A DNA stretch of 64,000 nucleotides, taken from Hydractinia symbiolongicarpus (lineage: Eukaryota > Cnidaria > Hydrozoa > Anthoathecata > Hydractiniidae). Made by a program: the position numbers and the translations under genes. The notes below the pieces were generated by a model. That model was not told where the DNA came from, did not search any database, and saw nothing but the letters and a program-made list of their open reading frames with translations. Positions 39,001 through 48,896 of the stretch are shown here, one piece after another (the stretch's first letter is position 1; the number at the start of each line of letters is the position of its first letter). The stretch is taken from the NCBI RefSeq assembly GCF_029227915.1, contig NC_079889.1:9918001-9982000 (forward strand). The letters run 5' to 3'.

Positions 39001-42000
39001 TGACCACCATAACTAGTTGAGCCACACACTGTAAAATACTTTCTCTATTCAATTGTGATAGGGTGGAACACTTCACGTTTGCTTATAAACATCACTCAGG
39101 AGTATTGTCACGGAGGGAAACAAACCAAACTCATTGGAGAATTCATTTTGAGCAGGAGGGCACAATAAATGTACAGGGCACAATAAACGTGACTTTACTT
39201 AAGGTCACAGTTGCAAAAACAAGCTATGCACTAAAATGCAGTTTAGCTAGATCACTAAGAAAAAGTATTTCAAAAAACATTATTAAAGATCATAACTAGC
39301 GGTATTCTGTCATTGCAAAAAGGCATTGAAAACAAACTTAGAGACTCGTATCTAACGATTACAATGTTACTTATTTTGTATACGACATCATATCTGATGT
39401 GAGATGACTTATCTCATTGGTCGAAATGAGAAATATGAAGGTTTTCTTTCGCTTCTTCGATATCTTTCTTCGGATTTCACAAAAATCCGAAGAAATAAAC
39501 CCCCATGAAAATAATAGTGTAAAATAAACAAACAAAATAAATACAGATGACGATTTAGGGGGCATTTTTACCTCTTGGATTTGTTGAAAATGCAACGACT
39601 AGTCCTTCTGGAAATCCAGAATCCAGAACAGCTTTAGGTAATGCTAAGTTGAATCCGAATGCACTGAACAGTTCCGATAAAGTAATCCGTTTGATTTCTG
39701 CGTAGAAGAAATTATCTAGAGGATTGCCCGGGTGGAATCCGATTGCACTTTTTACTTTAATTTCATTACCACTACCGATCTTGCCAACATGTACTTCTGC
39801 AGACAAACCTATAATAATTTAAAACATTACGTGCAACATCCAGCGGCTGTGTACCCGCTCAGTGAGATTTATGAGGAACAGGGAAGCAGCCTGGGACGTG
39901 ATTTATTAATCTTTATTTTTGTTAGAATTTATCAAAAATTCAAAGAAACATGATTTGGCACAGGTATAGACCCTTATTGGCAAAAAAAGGTAATAAAAAG
40001 GGGGACTAAAACTTGTACGGTTCAAAATCTTTTACTGATTTTATTTTGACCATCATCACTGGCTTAATTCCTTGATCACTTAAGCTTTACTGTTTATAGC
40101 ACATCAAGTGCCTCAAAAATAAGAAAACACAAAGGTTGGGTATTTTCAATTGACATTTTTTTAGTTTATAATGTGATTTAAAAAAGAGAATGTTGCAAAA
40201 CTCCACTTCATGTGTTTTATATCTTACGAAATAAACAAAAGTTAGTCGGTAAAAAAGTATTTATGATAATTGAATTTAGTCAGTGAAAAATGACCAAATC
40301 TTGCGCAAGTTATTAATATTACTGACTCAAAATATTTAGCGAAGGTTTTTGTTTTATTTTTTTGGATTTCAATGTGACGTTATCACAAGGATAACATTTG
40401 TTTATCCCTGCGTTTGTTTAAAATAATTTAGCTAATTTTTGCAAAAAAAATTTTCTGGTCAAGTGGAAAAAATTATCTTTTGAAGTTACCCAAAAGTCGC
40501 AAAAAGCACGACCCTTTCTCTCTGATTTTTGGTAAAATTCAAAGAAATCGAATAATTAAATTAAATATACGGTCTGCGATAATCTCAAGTTATAGACCTT
40601 CACTGTTACCGAAACTTTCTTCTAGATTTGGGAATTTCATGTAATATTTGAAGGTGTTATGTATATTTCGCTGAATTGTATTAGATAAATGGACAGTGCA
40701 AAGTAAAAAACATGTTACCAATATAGAATTTATACAATAAAAGGCCAAAACTTGTAGGAAACAAAGGGAACATTATCAAAATACCTAGTTTTGGTACGGG
40801 TACTGTGGGTAATATTCCAACTGATGCTTCGATGTTACCAAATGCGACAAACTTTAAACCAAATGGACGTTTCCACATTCCCAGCATGGATAAGGTTAGT
40901 TCCACACGACCTGTGACTCCCACAGCTAGCTTGCCTAAGTATTAGCCAATAAATAGGGTTTGAAAATAATGTTAGAATTTTAGTTTGGGAAAAGAGTATT
41001 GTAGCCAAGGTTTTTAAACATTATCAGTGAAAAGTCTACATAAGAAACACTACAAAGAACATAGCTATAGCATATATCCTTTACACTAGCATGTACGACA
41101 GGATGTCATCGAATGATACGCAGTCGGTGCAGGGGACACCGATCAAAAATTGCAACACTTTTAAAACCTTATTATACGCGGTAAAGGCGTACAGCAAACA
41201 GAGTCCCGTTTTGGGACCGAACACCATAATCACCCCGTAATGTAAGTGCAACAGGACATACGTGAAGCACTTCTCACGTATATTACGATGTTGCGATGCT
41301 CACCTGAGATTATTGCAATTTAACCTAAATATTGTAGTTGGTATAGACAAGCTAACGTACCTTTAAAAATTAATGGTGGGTCTTTTATTTTCAATTCTCC
41401 TTCAATATACACCTCTGTTACCACCGCAATTTTGATCACTATATGTGCTTTATGTAATACAATATTATCACCCAATTGTAAACCACCACCTCTGTATCCC
41501 GCACGTAGTTCCATCCCCCAAGTGTTTACATCACCTTCTAGATATAACTTAGTTCCTGGTAACATCTTTTCCCTCGCTACCTCGCATAACGCGTCGCCTT
41601 TACAGTCTTCCGGTATGGTCAGTTCGGTGGTGAAATATATTCCTATGATAAATTACAAAGCAGGAAAATTATTGAAAAAAATTTATCAGCAAAAGTCCAA
41701 AGAACAATGTATTGCTTAAAAATACTCGCTAAGAAAAAAAAAACAAAGAAAGAAGTGGCAAAAGTTGGTGAATGGTGAAATTGAAGTAAAGAAACGTGTT
41801 TAGTGACAAAACTAAGTCATAAAACGCTTTATTTATATAGGCGAAGTGACGGCGTGACGTAATGTTTTGGTATTGCATCGACAACAGTGGACATGTGCGC
41901 ACATATGCACAGGCAAGAAACAAAAGAAACAGAAGACAAAAAAATGGCGTTAAAATTAATTAGTCTGCTATTAAACAGCGAAGATCATAGCCAAGAAAGA

Positions 42001-45000
42001 CAATTTTAATGCAGTTTCAATCTTGTTTCTTAACAACCTGTAAATAGCTGATTTGACTTTTGTCGTCCTTCTTGTTGCCTCAAGAAGCGCGCACATATAC
42101 TAAAAATTGCAGACATTTGCAATTCAGCTATAGGAAAAATAACAGCCGGATTCTCTAATTGAGAGACATCTTTAATACTTAGTTCCGAATATCTTCAGCT
42201 AAAGCTTTATGGTCAGCTTTTACAAACAGAAAGATTCCATTTCGGTAGTGTGTATAAAAAATTGAAGTTGCAAATATCTTTATTAAACACATCTTTTTTT
42301 TAAAATTTAACCATATTATCTTCTACTACTGGCTACTGTCACACACTGCGTCTAAAAGACATACCTTTTCTCACTTTCAAAACATTCTTCAGTTCCGAAT
42401 AAGTGAAATCAATCTCTTTCGTTGCCTTTGTGTTGGAGATGGTGAAACCTAATGGAAATTGATATCAATTTAAATTTATTATAAATTATAATTATAATTT
42501 ATTATACTTTAAATTTATTATAAATCAATTTAAAATTTGACGCGAATTTATAAGCTTTATAAGTGGTATATTACTAAAAAAGCGAATTTTCTTAGACCTC
42601 ATTAAGGCTAACTGGACTTTTAAGGCCTGTGCAACACCGAGAAGGGGAACTAAAGGTCTATAACTTGAAATGTTCACGAGTCTATGTATATATACATAGA
42701 AAATGACGTCATAAGTACCAGTAAGGACGTTATGCATGTGAACTGCAATATAATGCTGGTCCAGAAAATACAAAAATTTTGGTCTGTGTTATATACAGAC
42801 CTACGTATCCTTGGTGAAAAAAAAAATTATTTGCAAAGCTATTTAGAAGAAGTATATGCACATAACAATTTTCTTAGGATTATCTGAAAAGAGGAAATTG
42901 AATCCCAGGTATGATAGAAATAGAATTATGTTGATTGTAATGATGGCTAAAAAAAAGGAAAAGGGTTTATGGATTGCCTTCGTGTATTATCACAGATTCT
43001 AATCCCCCATGCAGCATGTCCTACAGTTGTAACTGTACGTTCTTTGGAAGTAACGAACAAGTACCAAAATTAACGTTTCGAAAATGTACTTAAATATCAA
43101 GCGTTAGCTCCTGTCTTTTAGAATTAAACAATAATCAAAGAACACCATGAATTTCTCTCCTTCCTCTACGTTATCAAAAAAGAGAAAGTAGCATTATACT
43201 TGCACGCAGATTCGACAACCAATTTCTCCTCAATATAGTTTTATTAAACAGTTTCAAAACTATATCGTCCAGTCGGATGTTCTTCATGACGATTCCAAAA
43301 GCCATCTTTCTCTCGTACTTTGATTTTTCTGGAATAATTGCTTCCGGTTTTGCAGTCTCCTTTGCTTTCTCTTCTAATACACCATCTTCAATATCTTGCC
43401 TTTGTTGTGATTTAGACACAGCATCAGTTTTCTTCTCCGTATCAAAAATGAATCCTTCGAAGTGTATGTCTTCCCAGCCAAAGAGAATTGGATTTCCTTT
43501 AGCACTATGAAGAACGAACCGTTCTGGTTACAGGACGTGATAGGTTTAGCTGTCCCCTAAGTTTACATTTAGGAGGATTTATTCTCAGTTGTAGCTACAT
43601 AAGATTCAATGGGACGGAGCCAGTTTATTTTAAATGTTATTTTTAAGTTTTTAACTTACTGATCATTTTTTGTAATTTTTAATGTGTTTGGCGCAAAGTT
43701 ATTATTATTATTATTCCGAATATTTATACAGGATATAGCCACTTCAGTGTTTGAAACACTGTTATCAATGTGGGTCCTGTGTTCGGAATATATACATTAA
43801 GTATACACCGGGAATACCTACCCAATTTCCCTCACATGGCATGGGTTGACCCGTAGCTGTGGTAAAGACACTTGCTAAACATGCCCGCGCTGTGGACCGA
43901 ACCACGGACCTTGTGATTACGAAGCCAACTCCATAACCACAAGGCCACGCTTTAAAAATTGCCTTTTAAATATATTTTTCAGTTTTAGTAGATTCCATAA
44001 TTTTATTGACAGTGTAAGTGTTGTAGTATTTTTTTATAAGAAACATACTTTTTGGATTCAATCTAAATGTTTCTGGAGACCTTTATATTGTGCCTCTTTA
44101 AAGAGTCTTTTTAAAAAATCTTTAGCAAGATCCCTTTCAATCTATCAGTATACTGTCTTCATTTTCCTTAATATTTCGCGTGCTAGCAGTTGAAAATACA
44201 TCTTGTCTTAGACTTCTTCTTTTTATTTTAAAAAACGCACATGCTCTACAGTAGAACTATCCATTTGGTGTCGCGCAGCACGATACTTTAAGTCCCAAAT
44301 TAAAAATTAATACAACGGATTTTTATCTATATATCAGTTTTACATATGTTATCCTTTCCTTTATCTAACTGTCTCTTTTCTTTAAATATTGCACTTGCGT
44401 TTATTTGAGGAGGACGCCTCATGAATTCATAACAAAAAAAAGGTGCACAGTCAAAGATTAAGTAAACCAAAAAATAAAGCAGATAGCAAACTTACTGCAA
44501 TTTTAATTTATCACCAAACTTTGCATTGACTTGTAAATCTCTGATGCCAAAATCAAGAAATTCCAACTTAGACAACAGCGATGCGTCCATGTCTTCACCA
44601 CCAAATTGCTTGATGAGCTCTTTGCTTGATAAGTCAGCTATCTTACCTGAGGTTGTTGAAAAATTATTACAGATAGGTAGATAGGCATTACCATATACCT
44701 TTCTTTTAGAAATCTTTTAAAAATCTTCAAGATTCCGAGGGGAAATTTAAATTCCCTGTTTATTTTTATTTGGATTATAACTGGATTATATATTTTTTTG
44801 GCCTTTGGAAACCTGTAAGAAATTAAAACAAACAAAAAATTCATTCCGCTTAATATGTAACGTCGCTTTGAACTTAAGCAATTACAAAGCTGTATATCAC
44901 TGTTCCCATAACTTTGACGAACTTATTCCAATAATCCCTACTATTCCTACTTCTTTATTACCATTTTACGACGATTTTTGCTCGAAATACATCAGTTTGC

Positions 45001-47280
45001 CGAAAAAAGTCATCCGCAGATTCGTAAAAGTTGGTTGTCGGCTGAGAAGCATAACAAGATTAAATCAGTCTTTCTGATCACACTGACTGAGAATAACAGC
45101 CAATTGTTTTTAGATTCTCAGCCCTAATGTGTCTTAACAATTATTGATAGCTTACATAATGTGTTTTACCTTGATATCTATGAACGCATTTAAAATAAAG
45201 TAGAATGTCCTCACCATTAAATTCATAATTTTCCCCTTTCTTTTGTACCAAAATATGAAGAATAGCTTCACCTATCTGCTGCTCGGCTTTAACCCTAAAA
45301 TTCCACGGTCCATCTGGGATATGCTTCAATTCAAACTCGGCTGTCTTGAGTTTGATCAAATCCTCTCCTAGTACCACCTGCTCAGGTGCGACTAGGAGCA
45401 GGTCAACTTCCTTCGTGGCTACATTCACATCGAACTTTTTAATGAGAACTTTAGGAGAAGATTTGAGGATTTTGTTGAAAACAACATCAGGGATGGCAGG
45501 GATTAACGCGACGGCGATGTTGAGGAGATCCATAGTTGCGTTATCAGGAAACTTAAAACAAATTTTCCCTTCATGGATGAAAACTTGAACATACATTGAA
45601 TCCGGCACGTGTTTCAACGACGCTGCGCTGTTGACTTCCTTTAATATCTTTTTGACGGGAATGTCGAGTTTAATTTTCGTACCCTTGGCAACCGTTTTAG
45701 CATTGGCGATGTATTTTGCTAATAGTTTGTTTAGTTCGGCATCTTTCAATAACATCATATCATTGTTGGCAAACTCAATGGCAACATTGACAGTAATGTA
45801 TTTAATAATTGGAATATCATTCAGTTTCTTGCCAGTAAGCGACGACAAAAGTTTTGTTGGACTGATTTGTTTGACGTCAGCAACTATAGCAACAGCCGTC
45901 GGTTCGCTTTGAAATTTCTGAACAATAACAAACAATGTGATTGGCCCTAACCCTTTGATGCCGTCGACCTGGCCTTTAACGACGATCTCGAAAGAACCGT
46001 TGACGTCTCTGCTGCCGGTAATACTTGGACTTTTAATGACAGCGTCGGTAAGCATGCTGGTGTTTTCAGGCGCATCGTCCTCGACAATTTCTTTCTTAGT
46101 GAATAAGGCGCCAAAATCAGATGCCGTGATTTCGTCAATTTTTGCAGAGAATTTTCCTTCAGGAGAACCACGTTTCTTATTAAGCGCAATTGGAACGAGT
46201 TTATTTATGACAAGTATTTCTCCCTTCATGTCAATTCCAATATTATCAAAAGAGAATGATTCTGACAGCTTCTTATAGTTAAAAGACATCTCAAGTTTCG
46301 CCTTCTTTACCTGTAACACAAACATAAACCACATTATAAACATAAAAATATCGAACAAAGTTAATGTGTCCTAAAATTGTTTTTTTTTTTTTAATTTTCA
46401 AGTATTTTGTAGTTGTTAGTGCAGGCTGCATGACTGAGAAAAAAAAATTTGTCATCTCTTTCTCTTTCTCTCAGTCTGTTGTGAGAGTGATCACAGCTAA
46501 AGGCATGAATTGTAATGAAAAAATAAAGCAGAATCCCGATGGACTAAAATCCTTTTTTTTCACAGCAGTATATTTACTGCTAGGCTAAAAGTACGTGAAA
46601 GGCAAATACCGGATCATTGAAGGAAACACTTGAGACATATTCACCTTCAACTTTTCTCTAACGATGTCAAACGTTTCTTTAGCAACAGCTCTGAATTCGA
46701 TGTCACCTTCACATTTATCGACCAGAAAATGCTCAATTTGAAAGTTCTGCAGTGGCAAATAACTTCCAGTGATGTTCTGCAGCTTTTTCTTCTTAAACAC
46801 AAAGTTAAACAATCTCGAGATGGATAGTTTTTCTTGGCATGTTTCGTCTTGCGGAACAAATTTTATTTTGCATTGTTCTTTATCCACATCCAATGTGCAT
46901 CCAAATAGTTTATACTGCGTTCCTGTTGCTGTTTTGGTCCCAAACAAAGACATTAAATCAGGAAGACCGTTTTCTAAATTGATAGTACATGGAGGATTTA
47001 GAAAACAAAAACGTCATGTTATTTTACGTTCCTATCACTTAGAATCCTTATGAGCAAATATATTTAATAGTCGATAGCCCGTGAAAAAATAATATTTATA
47101 ACTAATTGAAAAAGGCTTGCCTGTTAGTTCTTCTTTTTGTTTTTTCTCGTCATTTGCGATCTCGTCTTTTTCATGCAAATATTTTCTGGATTGTGTATGA
47201 CTGTTGGGTCGTCGATTTTGTACAGTCAACGGGGTTAAGACGGCAAGTATGCAAATCAATTTGAACAGACAGGTTGTCAT
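30083..47280 (-). CDS. Large secreted modular protein, unrecognised, about 19 exons and 1,650 residues
   Basis: Exons in transcript order: 47280-47121, 46973-46645, 46310-45170, 44646-44496, 43504-43200, 42448-42365, 41642-41361, 40934-40785, 39808-39572, 38211-37976, 37715-37640, 37597-37536, 36708-36585, 36157-36011, 35595-35417, 35173-34628, 33392-33158, 32834 to about 32562, 30330-30083. Every junction keeps frame; most introns are phase 1. The product starts with a signal peptide (MTTCLFKLICILAVLTPLTV, 1-20). Residues 60-1025 are beta-rich with few cysteines, and several stretches share a pattern like F-x-A-x-I-x-x-I-T-x-x-E-L-F. Residues 1026-1480 alternate Ala/Lys/Glu-rich helices with NVT-ACL beta segments and a cysteine cluster. 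No membrane helix is evident. I do not recognise the family; a secreted structural or lipid/ligand-binding role is only a guess. Least sure: the first donor (a GC site), the end of exon 18 and the exon 2 acceptor. Confidence 0.75.
30474..30601 (-). mobile_element. Helitron-like element, subfamily 2, in intron 18
   Basis: CTAGTCGGTCACCCGTAG, loop and ATCCACAGG at the left give the terminal hairpin, and GGGTATTATTAAAGAGA at the right gives a TC start on the minus strand. The flanks are again A before and T after. The 5' end (TCTCTTTAATAATACCC) differs from copies A-C, so it is a separate subfamily. Confidence 0.65.
31654..31790 (-). mobile_element. Helitron-like element relic
   Basis: TTAGTCGCTAGCCGGTAG at the left gives CTAA at the 3' end on the minus strand. 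It is followed by a decayed hairpin (AAATTCACGGG) and the TTGTCCTTTATATA block. The far end is approximate. Confidence 0.45.
32426..32640. mobile_element. Hairpin MITE, family H, copy 1, overlapping an exon
   Basis: The arms TTGCACACATTAAGTACATCA and the matching complement flank a loop near 32502, and weaker pairing extends to about 32426 and 32590. Beyond the hairpin, sequence to about 32640 (CTTAATTAATGTACTATGG) is shared with the copy at 58880-59085. The right part lies inside the coding frame of exon 18 of the large minus-strand gene. Confidence 0.75.
33420..33545 (-). mobile_element. Helitron-like element relic, in intron 16
   Basis: A hairpin (ACCTGTGG, AAAAT, CCACAGGG) lies near the left edge. 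CCCGTCTGTAAATAACACG and the right-hand AAACAGACAGAATACGGCTG keep the family order. The terminal CTRR is no longer exact. Confidence 0.45.
34628..35173 (-). CDS. Exon 16 of the large secreted protein: helical and acidic segment
   Basis: This phase-0 exon of 182 codons runs from the acceptor TCGTTTTAG to the donor AAAAAG|GTGTGA. It starts with an Ala/Lys/Glu-rich amphipathic helix and passes through a short beta segment (VNVTLGGRKN then DACLDVSFV). That segment resembles exons 12-13 (ANVTIS, then GACLSTTIADI), which suggests a duplicated helix-plus-sheet module. It ends in a charged coiled coil with a Glu-rich run. A sequon is present at NVT. Confidence 0.8.
35205..35375. repeat. (GACC)n microsatellite, about 42 units, intronic
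   Basis: A nearly pure GACC run fills most of the 243-bp intron between exons 15 and 16 of the large minus-strand gene. Read through in frame it would give an Arg-Ser-Val-Gly run, but a donor (CAA|GTATAT at 35417/35416) removes it. Confidence 0.95.
35417..36157 (-). CDS. Exons 14-15 of the large secreted protein: cysteine cluster
   Basis: Exons 36157-36011 and 35595-35417 join in phase 1 and give eight or more cysteines within about 50 residues (CVDKCDD, then VCLGGPTVIEDC, YPCVEWDDCK, VCLAKC). They come after a Glu/Ala/Lys-rich helix. Paired cysteines fit an oxidising, extracellular setting and agree with the signal peptide. No named cysteine-rich domain was recognised. Confidence 0.75.
36840..37336. 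repeat. Perfect 52-bp direct repeat, second copy between duplicated 21-mers
   Basis: A 52-bp block at 36840-36891 recurs exactly at 37264-37315. The second copy is bordered on both sides by ATGTTAGATTTAGAAAAATA (from 37243 and from 37316). The layout looks like a copied insertion that duplicated its 21-bp target. It lies in intron 12 of the large minus-strand gene. Confidence 0.9.
36923..37024. repeat. 11-bp minisatellite (TTACTCGTAAA)
   Basis: Nine or so near-exact copies of ATTACTCGTAA follow head to tail, in intron 12 of the large minus-strand gene. There are no spacers, so it is not a CRISPR array. Confidence 0.85.
43700..43951 (-). mobile_element. tRNA-derived SINE with (AAT)n tail, copy 2
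   Basis: On the minus strand it starts AGCGTGGCCTTGTGGTTATG (A-box), then has GTGGTTCGGTCC (B-box), a body nearly identical to 8560-8834 and an AAT-type tail at 43700-43715. It lies in intron 4 of the large gene, in the same orientation as that gene's transcription. Confidence 0.8.
45170..46310 (-). CDS. Exon 3 of the large secreted protein: main beta-rich repeat block
   Basis: This is by far the largest exon, 380 codons between an acceptor (TGTTACAG at 46311) and a donor (CAAG|GTAAAA at 45170/45169). It holds related beta modules: GKFSAKIDEITASDFGALF, AIVADVKQISPTKLLSSL with KYITVNVAIEF, then two longer strand-rich stretches around FDVNVATKEVDLLLVAP and ELKHIPDGPWNFRVKAEQQI. Alternating hydrophobic and polar residues suggest amphipathic sheet, as in large lipid-binding or barrel-like secreted proteins. 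That reading is inference. Confidence 0.8.
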
Positions 47281-48416
47281 GATGAAGTTGCAGCGACAGT
47301 ATCGTGTATGTGTTACAGCACACTATATAGAAGAAACTATTCATAACAAAAATAAAAATGCAAACAGGGTTATTTTCTTTTTCTTTCATCGATTGAACGT
47401 TTTGACTTGCGAATGTCTGGAGCACGACATCCGCTGGAAGCCAAGGAGGTACATTTTTCCCTTCATGACGCCCCCTACTCCGTCCACTCCGTCTTCTCTA
47501 ACACATCTGTTTTTGAGAGATCCATTTTAAGTTTGAATTGGTGGAAAAGACCTAGAAAGTTCATACGTGGTTGCTAAAACATATTCCTTAGGAATTAAGG
47601 TGGCCCAACCGTGAGACTGTTTTGTACTGTATATCTACGCGGTCGGTTTATAGTTTAAAGGTAACCATAACTCATCACATACAAAAATTAAAAAAATTAA
47701 ACCGCTCTTATTACAAGAATTTTATGCAGAAACATTATTTCACCCAAAAGTATTTTTTTTCTTTGTCTTATAAAGTATAAAAATTATTAATCAAAGGAAA
47801 TAATGATGTAAAATAAAAAAAAAGTTTGTTTGTTTTGATATCTGTTGTCATAACATTTTAGAAAACAACAATCATTTTTATAAATTTCTCAATACTTAGA
47901 TTTAAAGTTGCAGAATTGTGTTTTACTGTCAAACTCCTGCGAGCACTGCAAGGACAGAGATACGGCTTCGCCCTCTCCCTTACCTGTGATTGTTGTCAGT
48001 AATCACGCCACGCATCGTGTTGCAATGGATTAACGCCTCTGAATAAAAATAACCACAGCGTTTGTTTCTCAGTCATGCTGAATGTGAAAAAAAAATTCGG
48101 CATGATTTTTATGCCTCATTGCTTTATTCAATTTCTATTCAGTTTGTTTTCGCTTTTTCTACCATTTTTATGTTTGTATTGTGGAAACTTTTAAATGCAT
48201 CTTATTTTAAATTTTTTGAATCTCAAGCACATGTTTGCTTACAGAATGTTGCAGAAAATCAATATAATGATCGATTAAAGACGCGATCGTCTGTAAAAAT
48301 TTGGATAATATTGGCATCCAGAAAGCAATGGATTTTATTGGTTGCATAACCTTTATTTAAAGAAATGGATAAGAATGATTTCAACTTGATCAGTAACGAG
48401 GGCATAGTCTTTTGTA
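47281..48416. other. Upstream flank of the large minus-strand gene
   Basis: This should hold the promoter and 5' untranslated region of the gene starting at 47280, but I can name no specific element. Frames 47204-47530 and 48062-48349 have no recognisable content. Confidence 0.4.
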
Positions 48417-48894
48417 CAGTGGAACCTCTAATAGCGGCCACTTTGGGGGACCCAGCTTAGTGGCCGTTGCATTAGAGGTGACCGATGTATGGAGGTTTTA
48501 TATGAATATGCTTTTTTGTCAAAATGTCTGGTCGGGAGAGGGGCTCAAAGAATGATTCATGATCAAAGCAAGGGGACATGTGAAAACGTTAAAGTGGCTA
48601 GAGTAAGTTACGAAAAAGATCCTTTCGCATACTACTGACCTCGGTACAAAATTTCAAAAAAAATAATTGTTTTTATTTTTCCTTTCGTTTGCTTGCATAA
48701 TGATATTTTTTGACCGTTAATAGAGGTGAAGTTAGACATCGGCACAATAGAAAGTGGCCGTTGATTGGAGGTGACCGATGTATGGAGGGTTTTTTATAAG
48801 AGTTTGACCATGAATTTGGCAGGGATTTTCTTTTCTGGCCGCTTATCAGGAGGTGACCGATGTATGGAGTTGAACGTTAATATAGGTTCCACTG
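48417..48894. mobile_element. Tigger/pogo-like MITE, 478 bp, TA target duplication
   Basis: CAGTGGAACCTCTAATA at 48417 and TATAGGTTCCACTG ending at 48894 form terminal inverted repeats, flanked on both sides by TA (48415-48416, 48895-48896). The CAGTGGAACC end is typical of Tigger/pogo members of the Tc1-mariner superfamily. No transposase frame is present. Three direct copies of GAGGTGACCGATGTATGGAG lie inside (48475, 48768, 48850). Confidence 0.85.
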
Positions 48895-48896
48895 TA

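Noticed and set aside
45346-46278. Several plus-strand frames opposite the large exon 3
   Set aside because: They are antisense shadows of a 380-codon exon with supported splice sites.
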